Source of the DNA: Akanthomyces muscarius
Lineage: Eukaryota; Ascomycota; Sordariomycetes; Hypocreales; Cordycipitaceae
Length of the DNA stretch: 64,000 nucleotides
Assembly: GCF_028009165.1 (NCBI RefSeq)
Contig: NC_079245.1
Location: forward strand, 1,054,001 to 1,118,000
Reading direction: 5' to 3'
A program made the position numbers and the translations under genes. Shown here piece after piece: positions 39,184 to 51,192 of this stretch; the stretch's first letter is position 1; each line of letters opens with the position of its first letter. The notes under the pieces were generated by a model that saw only the letters and a program-made list of their open reading frames with translations, did no database searches and was not told where the DNA came from.

Positions 39184-42100
39184 TGCATGTCAGGTGTGTG
39201 GGGGCTGGAGGCTGTAGAGAGCAAAAAAACTGGCCGTTCGGCCGGTTGGCGCGAGTAGACGCGCTCCAACGAGAGGCAAGCTGTTGAGCGGCTTCTCGAT
39301 GGTGAATCGTGGTTCGTCGAGACGGCGGATGAGGAGCTGAGAGAGGAAGACGGTCGCGGAAGCAGGTCGGGAAGGAAATGATGAGGTGAAAGTCTTGGTG
39401 GCCGACCAGCGGATGAGGGTGATATGGTGGAAAGCTGGGATGGAATGGATGGCGAGATTGAGGGCGGTGAGATGCAGCTCACGATTCTCTCGAGCCGGGA
39501 CGAGTTTGTCGCTCGAAAGTGGTGGAAGCGAAATGGTTCGGCCTTGGTAGGAGCATGCAGGGCCAGGCCATCAGATGCAAGCTCGAAGGCTGAGAGGCGG
39601 GACAGGGGGAAGGGGCCCGAGGGGGAGGGGCGGACTAGAGGTTTCCAAGTTTCGTTTGAGTGGGCGGATGCGAGCTTAAACTTGACGGCGCGTCGTGGCT
39701 GCAACTAGAGCCTCGAGGCAGTGGTGGTCTTGCGAAGAGACGCCAGTAGAAGCGAGTCAAGCGGGTAGGACGAAGAAAAAGAAAAGAAAGACACAGAGTG
39801 TAGAGTTGAAAAGGTTGAGGCGGAAAAGCAGAGGCTTGTTGACATATGAGACGCGGGTGTTTGCAGCCAGCCACGGTCAGCTCGCTCCGGAGACTGGGAG
39901 CTGGGAGGACAGGACAAGTCAGGATCAACCAGCAGGTGCCTGAGAGATCGCAGACGTTCACTGGAGCTGAATCCTGGCGAACCCCTTTTGGCGACAGGCG
40001 GGTGAGCCGCTAGCGAGAAGCCTTGGTTGAGGCTTGCATTGACGTGGATGGTTGACTGAGACTGAGAAAGCGGTGGTGATGGTGATGGCGGTGCCGATCC
40101 GTGTCTGCTGGCTCTAATCTGTAGAGACTGGAGACTGGATACTGGCGATGCAGCAGCAGCAACGAGCGGCTTCATCAGTGGACAGCAGCATCTTGCGGAG
40201 CTGATTTACAGGCAGCCACAGGCGGCGTGGGGTGCTATTTCGGGCGTGATTAGTGAAAGGCTGGGCCTGTATTTTGAGAGTTGGGCCCTGATACCCCTGT
40301 AAGACGGCCTAAATACCTACCTTGGTACCTTACCAATTACCTACATCCGCTGGGCGCCACCAAGCCATTGGCCACCACCTGTAACTGCAAGTTCCTGCGC
40401 TAAAATGCAAGTCTGCACCCACTCGCTCCACCGCCTAGGTAGGTGACTGCTGGAGCCTGTCGGTGGGGGGCCGGCTCAGCGTCCTGCGATTCCCATCAAT
40501 CCGCCAAAACCACCATCCCAACTTTACCCATTCCACCGCCCATGGACCATCATTCACCCAACTACTGGTCCGCCAGGGTCTTGGCTCCGGTCTGTTCTGG
40601 AGCCTCTGGGGCCTCTGGAGCTTTTCAGCATCCGACTTCCCAGCAGCACCGACGTCATTTCCGTCAATTGTTGCTGCGAGTCTTGATCCTTCTAGCGTGT
40701 TTGCCGAGGCATAGGTGCCATCCAACCGATAATGGTGTTGGGTATCGACGGCCGCCACATCAATAAGAACAAGACAATGCAACCGCCACGCGACGTGTCA
40801 ATGAACGCAGGGCGCCACGCCTGCAGTCGTGCTGCAGTCGTCGTACTGGATAGTCCGGGATGGAGCACCATGCACACGCACACGCACGCAGCACGCCCAA
40901 CCCACCACCAAACCGACGCCACAGATCCATCCCCAACCGACAGCCTGAGAGCAGAGCATTATCCGCCAATCCGACCAAGCTGAATTGTCTAGCTCGGGCC
41001 TCGGAAGACGAAATCAGTCCCAAGTTTCGACAAGTCCATACGTTTCTATTATCGTGGCTTCATGGCTACACGGCCAGCCGACAAAATTCCAGACAGCTGA
41101 CAACTCAAGGCATCACAGGTTCGTCTCGTTCGGCGCCGACCTGCCTGCCCCAGAAGCAGGCTTTTCCTTAGCCCAGCATCCACCCATGCATCTGTCAGGG
41201 GTTTGCAGAGCCAGGTCCCCATGTCGCTAGCCGCCTGCCACCACTGCCAACACGCGTACCGTCAGTGGTCAGTGGCCAGGCTTGGTGCGCCGCTAGCAAA
41301 GTCAATTATCCTTTTACGGCTGGCTGGCTCCGTCGCTGACGCAGGAACAAGCCACGCGAGCCTGGCTTCCAGTTTCACATAAAACATCCCGATGCAACCC
41401 TGCAAAGCCGCGGCCGCAGCATGGCCTTGACACGATCGATTTTTTCCTTCTTTCCCGTCTTTGCTTTTGCGGTTTGTCTGGCATCTCTTCCAACACGACC
41501 CCATCTCGCGCAACAGAGAGAAACTCCTGCCCCGCATAGGTCGCTGCCATGCATTCAGCAACTGCTGATGACCTGGCCGAGCTAGTGACCGTCAACTAAT
41601 AAACAGTTGGAAAGTTACTTGGCCGAGCTGCTTCGTTTAAAGCCTACTCCGGAATCCTCAATGGTCCTGGACGTAACTAGTGTCACGCCTGAAAGCTTCG
41701 GCCCGTAACATCGGATCAGATTGAGTCAAGGCGCGAGGCAACCGTCCCTGCCCCGAATCCTCTTCGCTATTTCAATTCTGAGCGACCCTGACGATCTTTC
41801 GTGTCGGACGACGCGTCTCGCTGACCCAGAAAAGGTCGACCCTTTATTTGGCCGGAGCAGATACACCATCCTCACCCACTAACTATTTGGCTGCTTGTAC
41901 GGATATGGATACATGGATACAAGCCACCACTAGGCCAGCAAAGCTTCCCGTCTCTCCACTTGTCTGTTAATCTTTCGCTCCTGCTACTGGCTGGTTCAAG
42001 AACCCCAAAGGCTTCAACCCCAAACATTATGGAGCTTATGCTCTCTACGCAAGCCACGATGGAGCGGAATACGACACACGCGCACTACTGGCATGCCAAC

Positions 42101-43745
42101 AACGGATACGGCAAAGAAGCGGAAGAAATACAATGCTGTGCGTAAAACGGCACAAGATAAGCTGCCCATTGTCAGCTCAATCTTTCGCCGAAAACTTGAC
42201 CTATCATTTGATGCATTGATGCCGGCGCTCTGCCCGCTCTGTGTGCAATTGGCCGCTCCGCCTCTGGCGAGAGTTCATTGTAAAAAAATCGCCTATGCAC
42301 TACGCTGCACCGGCACCGGGCTGCCTTGCATTGCAGCGACGCGCGACGTGTGGCTTACATGCACCGCGGTGAGTAAAAGCGAAGACAGTGATTAGAGAAG
42401 CAGGGAAGGTGAAGCGAGAACACTCAAATGGATCGTGCCATGGATTTCTTTCCCGCAATGAGGTCGCTGCCGAGGTTGGTGGCAGTGCGACCACTGGTCA
42501 GTTCCCCGATGGGGAGACACCGAGATTCGCTATCCCATCCCTGGTCGAGGCGCCGACTAACTGGATCAGGTCTGCCGTCGAGATGACGGAGCAGTGTACA
42601 AGGGAAATCCTTGCCATTGAAACCCCCATGTCCCTTATTTGAAATGACCTGTAGTGGTTCGGCGCAGCGGGCGCATCTACAATGCAAGGAGTGGAGACTT
42701 GCGACAAGGTACAACGAATTGAAGCCCCAAGTCGGTATAAGGCGATCGACAATTCGCTCTGCAATGAGGCAATCAAAAAATATGCACCATCACTCACCGC
42801 TGAAACACCGAGACTCAACTTCGTTACGCCCAACACTCTATTGGCTTTCTCTTAAGGCTCTGGCTGAGCTGAGTAACCGCTCTCCACACCAGCTTAAGTA
42901 CAAGACCCTTGCACTTACATCGCGAGGCCATATTGCAATTCCAGCCTTAGCCACTTGACTGCTTGCCGAGGGAAAAAGTATACTCGAACAAACATTTTCT
43001 GCCCTCTTGTACACGACTGTATTTTCCCACATGGCTTTGCATTTAGTTTCTGCCAAGGATGCACAAGCAGAGCAAACACTTTTGTCCAATAACACGGCCC
43101 CTCGCGAGCTTGTGAAGATGAAAATGTGACAACCAACTCGCAGCGTCAATGCAGTCGGAATCGCTGCCAATATAGCTGTGCCACCCCGAAGGCTTGTCTG
43201 CACAAAGCAGCCCTCTATTGTTGTACAAGGCTGCTATGTTTCAGATCAAAATACATCATTATGCTGTGGTACATGAATATCTGATACTCAGTGGACGGCT
43301 GTACCAGCTACAGCCTCGAGTAATTTGCAATTTTCTTGTCTTTTCAAAGATAAAGCAGAGGCCCTTGCCAAAGCTACAAGGATGCCTGAGAGAAACCAGA
43401 ATCTGCCTCTCCAACCGATTCCCAGAATCATTGGATAGTCCCAGACATGGCAGGTGCTTGTATGCTGGTGACATGAAAGTGGATAGCAATCAGCATTATA
43501 TACCAGTATCGCCAGTTTTTCCTACAGTTGATATTAGGGGAGCACATTCCCACTCGGTTGTATCCTGCATCGTGATGGTTCCTTTACTGCGACCTCTTCG
43601 CAATATAGCATGGGTCCCTGACAAAAGTGCAAGGGTAACACGGGCCAAAACCCAATGTTCCGTAACCACTCCCGAGTAGTTCCGCGTGTTTATACATGAA
43701 AATAATCTTTGTTCATTTACATTCGTGCATGACGGCTACGACAAC
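39184..43745. other. 4.6-kb gene-free region
   Basis: The first kilobase is the promoter and 5' leader of the DENN gene. From 40200 on there is no supported gene. The first part is GC-rich with CACCA/GCACAC-type simple sequence; from about 41600 to 43680 the base composition is closer to even, with many short frames and no splice or protein pattern. It contains TACCTA-type blocks at 40314-40333 and 40434-40445. An old, decayed element cannot be excluded. Confidence 0.45.
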
Positions 43746-44968
43746 TCACCGCACGACCCGCGTGCCCAGCTTGCCCGTCGACAGGAACCCGCGATTGCCC
43801 ATCTCCCCACGCCACCCGATGCCCAGCACGCCAAACAGAACCCTCGCGTCCGGCCCTCCGGCCTCGGCGGCCCTGGCCAGCACGTCCACGGCGTCCTCCT
43901 CGTCCGCGCCGCGCGCCACCTGCGCCGCGCGCGACAGTGCCTCGACCACGAAGCACACCTGCTCGACCTCGCCGGGGTGCAGCACGGGCTTGCTCGCCTC
44001 CGCGCGCGGCGGCGCCGTCGTCCAGTTGCAGTCGCGGTAGGCCAGGCCCGGCTCCAGCTCCATGACGACCCTGTCCAGCTGCATCGTGTCGTCGCTGCAG
44101 TTTTCCAGCTGCGCCTCCAGGATCCAGCGCCGCAGCGGCGAAGACGCGCCTCCCGCCCGCCTCTTGCCGCGCGGGGCGGCCGCCGGGGGATCCAGCACGC
44201 CGACCTTGGTGCGCACAATCAGCGACGCCTTGCAGATGAACTGGTACAGCTTCCGGAAGGTGCGCGTCCGGCCGCTGGTCTCGGTGGCCTCGTAGTAGCT
44301 CACCGTCACGGCAAGCACGTGATTCCCTTCCTCCTTGAGGTCAAACGAGACGACCTTTTGCAGGGTGCCGCCTGGCGCCAGATCCGCGACCGCGACCGCG
44401 CCGCCATCGGCGTCCGTATCAGCAGTGGTGGTGGTGGTGGCAGCGGGCCCGAGCTCGAGCCGCTGCGCCTTGCCCTGCCCGGGCGTCTTCATCTCGGCCT
44501 CGATGCGCACATCGCGAATTGTCTTTTTTGTCGTGTCGTCCGCGGTGAGGTCGTTGTTGGCGCACAAGGTACAGCTAAACGTCTCCCCGACGTACGCGGA
44601 GCCAAACGACACGGGCAGGTTGAGGATCGGGCTGAGCAGGAAGGGGGACGGGTTCGTCGTGGTTGCTGGCGCGGCGCTGGGGCGGTAGGCGAGCGATGCG
44701 GGCAGAGGAGGAGGAGAAGGCGAGGATGTAGTAGCGGTCGAGGCCTTGAAGGGCGGCTCAATCGGGTATTGCGACACGAGAGAGGGACATGATAGGCTGT
44801 TGTTGCGGAAGAGCAGTCATTGTTAGAGATGGTAGCTCCTTGCTGGGGGAGCGCGGGGAGCTTGGGATGTTCGTTGGCTCGGTGGCGCGAAACGTACCGT
44901 AGGACTTTGACGGATACGGAATGGGGTTCCTTGACGGGATCGTGGGATAGATATCTTTGGTGGCTCAT
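43746..44968 (-). CDS. TRAPP complex subunit 13 (TRAPPC13, DUF974)
   Basis: Subunit of TRAPP vesicle-tethering complexes at the Golgi, where the complex activates Rab GTPases. Exons complement(44898..44968) and (43746..44796) give 373 aa. The 101-bp intron begins GTACGT and ends CAACAG, joining SVSVKVLR to LSCPSLVSQYP. The N-terminal family signature HSVSVKVLRLS is complete. SPILNLPVSFGSAYVGETFSCTLCANND near residues 75-105 and the GTLQKVVSFDLKEEGNHVLAVTVSYYE block are characteristic of DUF974. The ending, GIGWRGEMGNRGFLSTGKL, is also typical. Low-complexity Ser/Pro and Thr runs (residues 35-55 and about 135-145) are local insertions. The gene lies upstream of, and on the same strand as, the KH gene. 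Confidence 0.93.
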
Positions 44969-46023
44969 GGCTGGGCTATGTTTTGGCGTCCTGCGCGGCG
45001 ACCGTTGGCCTGCAGTTCTGTTTTGGGAAGGGTTAACGTCCAAGGATAACTTCTGTCTGGGGGAAGTTGAAGCTTCCAGGTCCCCAAGTGGGCCGTGGGA
45101 AGTGACGCAACAACGACTCCTCAAAGAGATGCCGCTGTAGCGACAAATCAAGTGTGTTAAAATAGATTGGAGAATGAAACTGTCGAGTATACAATGAAAC
45201 AGTTCTGTTTGATGTTTTATTTCAATTGGAATCTGCACCATGGAAAGCTCTACCACGCCTGTGATGAAGCTAGTACATGACAACCCGGGACTTAAAGCCA
45301 CTGCTCGCCGTCGTCGTCGGGAAGCTCTCCTGCTTGCCAAGAATGGATATATGGAGCATCGTAGTTGTTCTGCATATATCTTTAGGAGCATATCATACAA
45401 GGACCGGGTAAAACCGGGAAAAGGTTGCTTGTTTTTGCTTGGCACCGTGGACGTCAGATTCCGACAGGACCAGCCAGACTGGGCACCTTGGGCAGTTTAT
45501 GATACTAAAGCTATCTGAACGCAATACGCGGGTGCCGGCTTTTTCGTTCACAACAGTGGGCAAGCTAGAATGGCTCCTAGAGTTTACAAATTGGATTAGC
45601 ACAACGTCACACATGTCACCAGACGGGCCATCATGGGCATCGAGAATCTGCCAACATTAGCAAACACTGGCCACAAGACCGTTCGACCGATTGGATTGCT
45701 CGAGCTTTTTCAGCCTGTTCAAATTCAGCATCTCAAAAAAAAAAAACGGACAACGAAAAAGATATATCTGCAGCGCACTGTGCATAATTGGTATTAGTTT
45801 GTCCTCGCCACACACAAATTTTTAATACTTAGAATCATGGGCTCGCGGCTCGCGACGGTGGATATCTCTTTTTCTTCTTCTTTTCCTTGCCTCAAGAAGC
45901 ATCAACAGCTGTTGAGCTCTGACCCTAGAGTCGATGGCACGCAATACCGCAGGTTCAAGTCAGTGAGCAAAAAAAGTATAAATCATTTACATAACCAAGG
46001 GCAACCTTTTGATGCTGTCTCCT
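44969..46023. other. Intergenic region, no gene seen
   Basis: About 1 kb between the TRAPPC13 start and the KH gene stop. It holds the TRAPPC13 promoter and the KH gene 3' UTR. An A run lies near 45735-45746. Confidence 0.5.
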
Positions 46024-47975
46024 TTACAGACCAGGTGGAGGAGGAACCTGTCGTTTGGTTAGTCGAGGCTTCAAAAGATCAAAGCTTGCTACAGATGTCT
46101 ACTAACAGCACTGTAGCCACCGGAAGCGCCAGGCGGCGGTGGAGGGGCAGAATCCGAAGGAGGAGGCGGCGGAGGCGCCGAGTCACTTGGGGGTGGCGGG
46201 GGTGATGCCGACGCACCAGGAGCCTGTCCTGGCGATTGAGCAGCGCCGGCTTGGCCTTGTTGATACTGAGCGTAGTACTGCTGGTATATGGCGACGTAGC
46301 TGGGCTTGTTAGCAAGGGAACGGCCATGTTCAAGGCTAGGTGAGAGCCTTACTTGGCGTAGCCGCCGTACGCGGCGTATGGATCTTGACCGTTAGCAGCC
46401 GCCTGAGCGTAGTATTGCGCATACTGCGCGTTATAGTCAGCATTGGCCGGGCTATCCGAGCCGGCAGCGGCGGTTCTAGAGCCGCTATCCGAGCCTTGTC
46501 TGCCATAGCTCGAGTACGAGTCACCACCGCCGCCGCCACGGCCGCTGTAGTGGTCGCCGCCGCGGTCATTGTAGCCGCCTCGTCGGTCGCCGCCGTAGCC
46601 ACGGTCGCCGCCGCCGTAGCCGCCGCGGTCGCCGTGTTGGCGTGGCGGACGGCTCCTGAACTCTTCGTACTGCTCACGGACGTTTTCGATCAAGTCTTGG
46701 CAGAGTTCTTTGGCCTTTTCTACCATGGCCAAATCAGGGCCGCTGTTGAAGAAGACATGTTAGTGACCCGTGGCATTAGGATTGCCGGTGAAGGTGACGT
46801 ACGCAACGTGGAGAAACATTTCATCGTCACTCTCCTGGTTAGTGTCTCGTTCAATGTATCCTGAACCGCGACCTTTGATCTGAACACGGCATCCTGTTTC
46901 TTGCTGGATGTGTTTAACATAAGAGCCGCCCGCACCCACTATTTGGGCTCGAAGGTTGAAGCCGGGGACCGGCTCCAGACCAACGGGAATGCTCTCTTCG
47001 GGCCATTTATTGCGCTGCGATAAGTTAGCACAATGTGAGAATGTTCGGGGCAGCCAGTTCCCTTACTCGACCAGTTTCCTCGGCCTCCGGTTCCCTGTCG
47101 CGGCGCTTGAATCGGCGCTCATCGACAAGCTGGGGAAGCTCCTGCTCAATCAGCTCATTGACCTTGGCAACGGCAGCTTCTAGAACTTCTTTTGTTCTGG
47201 CGGTAATGTGAAGGTAGAGAGGAGGTTCCTATAGAGTTAGCTCTGGCATGTGTTAGGTGGCCTCGCGAGTCCTTACAGCAGCAGTAGCCATACTCTTGTT
47301 AGGATAGTATTTGCCCCGAACGGTAAGATCTAGACAATGTTAGTGGACAAGAAGGAATTTACAGGCTGTGCAAAGCCATTACCAGCTCCGGTATCTTTTT
47401 GAATCTGAAAGGCATGTTAGCATCGTGCCGTACGACCCAGTGACATCCACCTACCGATTGCTGCGTCTGAGCCTTCATGAGCATGTAGCGGTTTCGCAAG
47501 TCGTTGACCTCGATGTCCTGTATGTAGTCGCCGTCCGACACATACATCTCGCCGGGCGCACCAGGCGCGCCTTTGCCTGCTTCGGGAGCCGTCGAGCTGG
47601 CCTCGGGGGTGCCATTGTGCACGGCGCCTTGGATGGGCGGAACGTCGACGTGTTGGATGCCCTTGCGGGCCTGGAGCTGCGCGTTGATTTTCGCGGCGGC
47701 CGCAGCTGTAGAAGCACAAGTCAGTACGGATGGACGAGCATATGTGGTGCTACCGTTCCATGAAACAGCAACATTCGTGGAACCTGGGTCTGCGACGTAC
47801 CAGCGGCTGCGGCTGGGTCGGCGGCGCTCTCGCTGTTGCCTAGCGGACTGCGCTCTCTCGTCTCTGAGGTTCGGTTCGGAGGGGAGCGCGAGCGGCGGTC
47901 GAATCGCGAAGCTCTCTTGGGCTCCGGCTCCTTCTGATCAAAGCGCGAACGCTTGCGCGGCTCTGCGTCGGCCAT
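46024..47975 (-). CDS. KHDC4-like KH-domain RNA-binding protein
   Basis: Nine exons, complement(47801..47975), (47455..47705), (47383..47404), (47277..47329), (47067..47228), (46803..47014), (46353..46742), (46107..46299) and (46024..46047), join into 493 aa. The N-terminus is Arg/Ser-rich (ESRERS-like). DIEVNDLRNRYMLMK and TGADLTVRGKYYP form a first KH-like region. PGFNLRAQIVGAGGSYVKHIQQETGCRVQIKGRGSG is the second, with an IVGAGGS loop in place of the canonical GxxG. The tail has RGG/YGG repeats, then Tyr/Gln-rich and polyproline sequence. The family (animal KHDC4/BLOM7) acts in pre-mRNA splicing in the nucleus; that role is inferred. The 24-nt last exon codes for VPPPPGL. Intron 8 (GTTAGT, GACTAAC, GACAG) contains an in-frame stop if retained. 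ATG 47973-47975 is the first in frame. Confidence 0.88.
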
Positions 47976-48759
47976 GGCGGCGATGTTGGTCTCGAAGATT
48001 GGGTCGCGTGAAGAGAAGAAGTGTCTATAGGCCAAGAAAACGAAAAGTCACCGTAAATGCGACAATGAACAGGATAAGAAAAAAAATCGCAGCACACGTT
48101 GCAGCACAAAAAGACTTGTTCTAACTGTGGTGGGAAGCAAGAGCAAAGCCGTTGTAGATTCAACTTTTTTATTGATTGGCTTGACGGTGATGCACAGCGT
48201 CGGTGACGGAGCCGGAATAAACTTTGCTTCCGGGATCTGCAGCTGAAGCTGTGTGGGGGGCCGCACGCGCCAGGCCCGGAGCTGCTGGAGCTTGCATCTG
48301 CCCCAGACCGACCCTGGCGCTGCGGTTTCGGAGCAGTCTAGATTGCTGTGCAGCTGCATTTATTCTTTGTTTGGCGAGCGTCATGTGAAGCGAGGCTCAC
48401 TTCTAAATTTTAAATCAGCCATTGCCACCAGAAGAACACGCAGCTTCAATTGGAAAAACTTGACGTATTATATTCCAACCTCTGTCCGGCGTGGGGTCAG
48501 CTAAAAGTCCTATTCCATCTGCCATTACAGCGCCTGTGAGCCAACGACCCTCCCGGCCCGATAGGCGCTCCGCTAACCCTCCGATAGCCCTCCGCCAGCC
48601 ATTTTTCCTGGGGCAAGCCTTTGACTCAGGACCTTGATCTTTTCTCGCTCGTCTCCAATTCGCAGAGCCAACATCCACCCTTTGTTCTCGCATTTCCCGC
48701 GTCCTCATTTCCTTTTCCTCACCCCCCATCATTCGACTTGGGAATAAAAAAAAGGAACA
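47976..48759. other. Divergent promoter region (KH gene / ILV6)
   Basis: 784 bp between divergent starts. The ILV6 side has a TGACTCA element (listed) and a CT-rich leader. No gene is seen. Confidence 0.6.
48622..48628. promoter_or_regulatory. Gcn4/CPC1-type element upstream of ILV6
   Basis: Perfect TGACTCA, 132 bp before the ILV6 start codon. Position and sequence match the bZIP site of general amino-acid control. No binding evidence is available from sequence alone. Confidence 0.6.
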
Positions 48760-49803
48760 ATGGCTGCCCTGCGTTCCTTTGGAGCGCCCCTCCGATGGGC
48801 CGCCTCCGCGCGCACCACCACCCTCCCAGCCGCGGCCGCCGCTGTCCGCTACAGCTCGTCGAGCACCTCGTCGACCTCTGCCATTGCCTACAAGGCGCTG
48901 CGTCGCCGCTCGGCGCCGCTGCCGCTGACCGAGGCGCCGCCCGCGTGGTCCGCGCAGGCGGCCGTGTCCAACATTCTTTACGAGACGCCCACGCCGAGCA
49001 TGGCGCCGCCCAAGCGGCACATCCTCAACTGCCTGGTGCAGAACGAGCCGGGCGTGCTGTCGCGGCTGTCGGGCATCCTGGCCGCGCGCGGCTTCAACAT
49101 TGACTCGCTCGTCGTCTGCAACACCGAGGTCGAGGACCTGTCGCGCATGACCATTGTCCTCACCGGCCAGGACGGCGTCGTCGAGCAGGCCCGCCGCCAG
49201 CTCGAGGACCTCGTCCCCGTCTGGGCCGTCCTCGACTACTCGAGCGCCGCCCTCGTCCAGCGCGAGCTGCTCCTCGCCAAGATCAACATCCTCGGCCCCG
49301 AGTACTTTGAGGAGCTGCTCGCCCACCACCGCGAAATCACCACCGGCGACCCCGACGCCGCCGCCGCCGACCCCGAGCTCAACCACGAGAACCAGCAGAC
49401 CCTCGAGGAGAGCGCCGCCCGCGACTTCCACCCCAGCAAGCTCGCCGCCTCCGAGGCCCTCCGCCACAAGCACGAGCATCTCAAAACCATTACCTACTTT
49501 ACCCACCAGTTTGGCGGCAAAGTGCTCGACATTAGCACTGTCAGCTGCATCGTTGAAGTGTAAGTTGTCTCATGTCCTGATTGGCTCGATCGTTTTCAAT
49601 GTGCTGACAAGATGGCCAACAGTTCTGCCAAGCCCTCCAGGATCGACTCTTTCCTCAAGCTCGTCGCACCGTTCGGTATCCTCGAGTCTGCCCGTACTGG
49701 CCTCATGGCCCTGCCCAGATCCCCTCTCAAGGGCCCCCATGAGGAGCAGCTGACTCTCGACGCTGACGAGATTGTTGATGCCAGCCAGCTTCCTCCCGGT
49801 TAA
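48760..49803 (+). CDS. ILV6: Acetolactate synthase regulatory (small) subunit
   Basis: Regulatory subunit of acetohydroxyacid synthase, which starts isoleucine, valine and leucine synthesis in mitochondria and carries feedback control by valine. Exons 48760..49559 and 49623..49803 give 326 aa; the 63-bp intron begins GTAAGT and ends CAACAG. The N-terminus (MAALRSFGAPLRWAASARTTT) is basic, Ser/Ala-rich and lacks acids, as expected for a mitochondrial presequence. The ACT domain starts RHILNCLVQNEPGVLSRLSGILAARGFNIDSLVV (about residues 86-120). It is followed by the fungal insertion (EITTGDPDAAAADPELNHENQQ) and the C-terminal domain ending in RIDSFLKLVAPFGILESARTGL. It converges on the ornithine carbamoyltransferase gene with a gap of only 192 bp. 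Confidence 0.96.
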
Positions 49804-49995
49804 ACGAGACGGCACGGGAGATGCATAAAAGTGGCATGCAGAGTCAAGTGGATCATGGCGTAACCGGTTGGATTTGATAGCTTTTTTGTTACCACTACTG
49901 GTCTTTATCTAGATCTTGTTTAAAATGCAAATTTTGACATATTGATGACCTTTTTCCAATTTTGCTATGTACCTAAAGCTCAATCACTACACTAC

Positions 49996-51192
49996 TTAGA
50001 ACTTGCCTTTGTTCACAACGAAGCCTTCCAGCGCGGCTAAATTGGCTGTTAGTAAGATGAGACGAGACATGCTACGTAGACAATCACTCACCAATGGCAG
50101 CCCATAGGCGATTCTCGGCTTCGGGGAATACCAGGGACCTTGCGCTGTAGAACACTTCGTCGGCAACCTCTTCGGCATGTCGTGGCAGGCAGTGCATAAA
50201 CTTCCAGCCATCCTTTGCGCCACCACGCTTGGCCAGTTCATTCGTAATTTGATAGCCCGCGAAAGCGTCGAGACGCTTCTTCTTCTCGCTCTCCTGGCCC
50301 ATGGAGATCCACGTATCCGTCACCAATACGTCGGCATCCTTGATAGCCTCTTCCGGCACACTCGTCTCCGTCAACTTGCCGGGTGAGGACACGCCCTGCG
50401 CAGCTGCGTTGATGACGGCCTTCATGGAGTCGGGAATGCCGTAGCCTTGAGGCGAGGCGACGGCAATGTCGACGCCCATCTTGACGCAGCCAATGGCCAG
50501 GTCGAAGAGCACATTGTTCGAGTCACCAACCCAGGCGACCTTGCGGCCCTCGAGGCCAAGGCTGCCGCCAGATGTGGCGCTCGACGAGGGAAAAGCCTCG
50601 TGTAGCGTCAGAAAATCGGCAATCGTCTGCAGGGGATGGAAGTCTTCGGACAAGGCGTTGATGACAGGCACGCTCGAATCCCTCGCCAGTCCCGCGACGT
50701 CGGAGTGCGGGCCGACACGAGCGACCATGCATGAAGTCATTGAGGAGATGACTTTTGACGTGTCGTATAGTGACTCGTTTACCTACAACATGTCATGTTA
50801 ACAACGGCCTACTTGGCCTTCAAATGGCGGAGGAGACGCTGCCGATTACATACGCCCAGTTGAATGTCGTCCTTGCCCAGAAACATGGGATGGCCGCCCA
50901 GTAACGTGACGGCGGCCTCCGTCGAGACGCGCGTGCGGGTGCTGCGCTTGCTAAACATCATGGCGACCGTCTGGCCCGCCATGCCGTCGCGGAGGGTAGC
51001 GGGTGCCTGGCCCGACTTGACCTGGGTCTTGCGCGCGGCGCCATTGCGGACGAGGTTGGCAAACTCCGTCGGCGAGAGGTCGGCAATGGACATGAGATGT
51101 CGGGGCGCAGCTGTCGAGGACGAGTACGGACGCTGCTGCAGGCGGTGTGCGGCGCCGCGGGCAGCGCTGCGGAGAGCAGGAGAGGCGCTCAT
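49996..51192 (-). CDS. Ornithine carbamoyltransferase, mitochondrial
   Basis: Makes citrulline from ornithine and carbamoyl phosphate in arginine synthesis. Exons complement(50854..51192), (50092..50782) and (49996..50036) give 356 aa. The introns begin GTATGT and GTGAGT; the last coding exon is just 41 nt ([12 protein letters not shown]). The N-terminus ([26 protein letters not shown]) is a typical mitochondrial presequence with an RPYSS-type cleavage region. The carbamoyl-phosphate loop is [11 protein letters not shown] (about residue 80), [14 protein letters not shown] follows across intron 1, DTWISMGQE is the SMG loop, and FMHCLPRH holds the catalytic Cys of the HCLP motif. In fungi this gene is ARG3, arg-12 or argB depending on species. 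It has no perfect TGASTCA upstream; GGAGTCA at 51351-51357 is a one-mismatch version. Confidence 0.97.

Noticed and set aside
41718..41728. TGAGTCA in gene-free DNA near 41720, and TGACTCA near 8202
   Set aside because: No gene start lies within several hundred bases; about eight such words are expected by chance in 64 kb.
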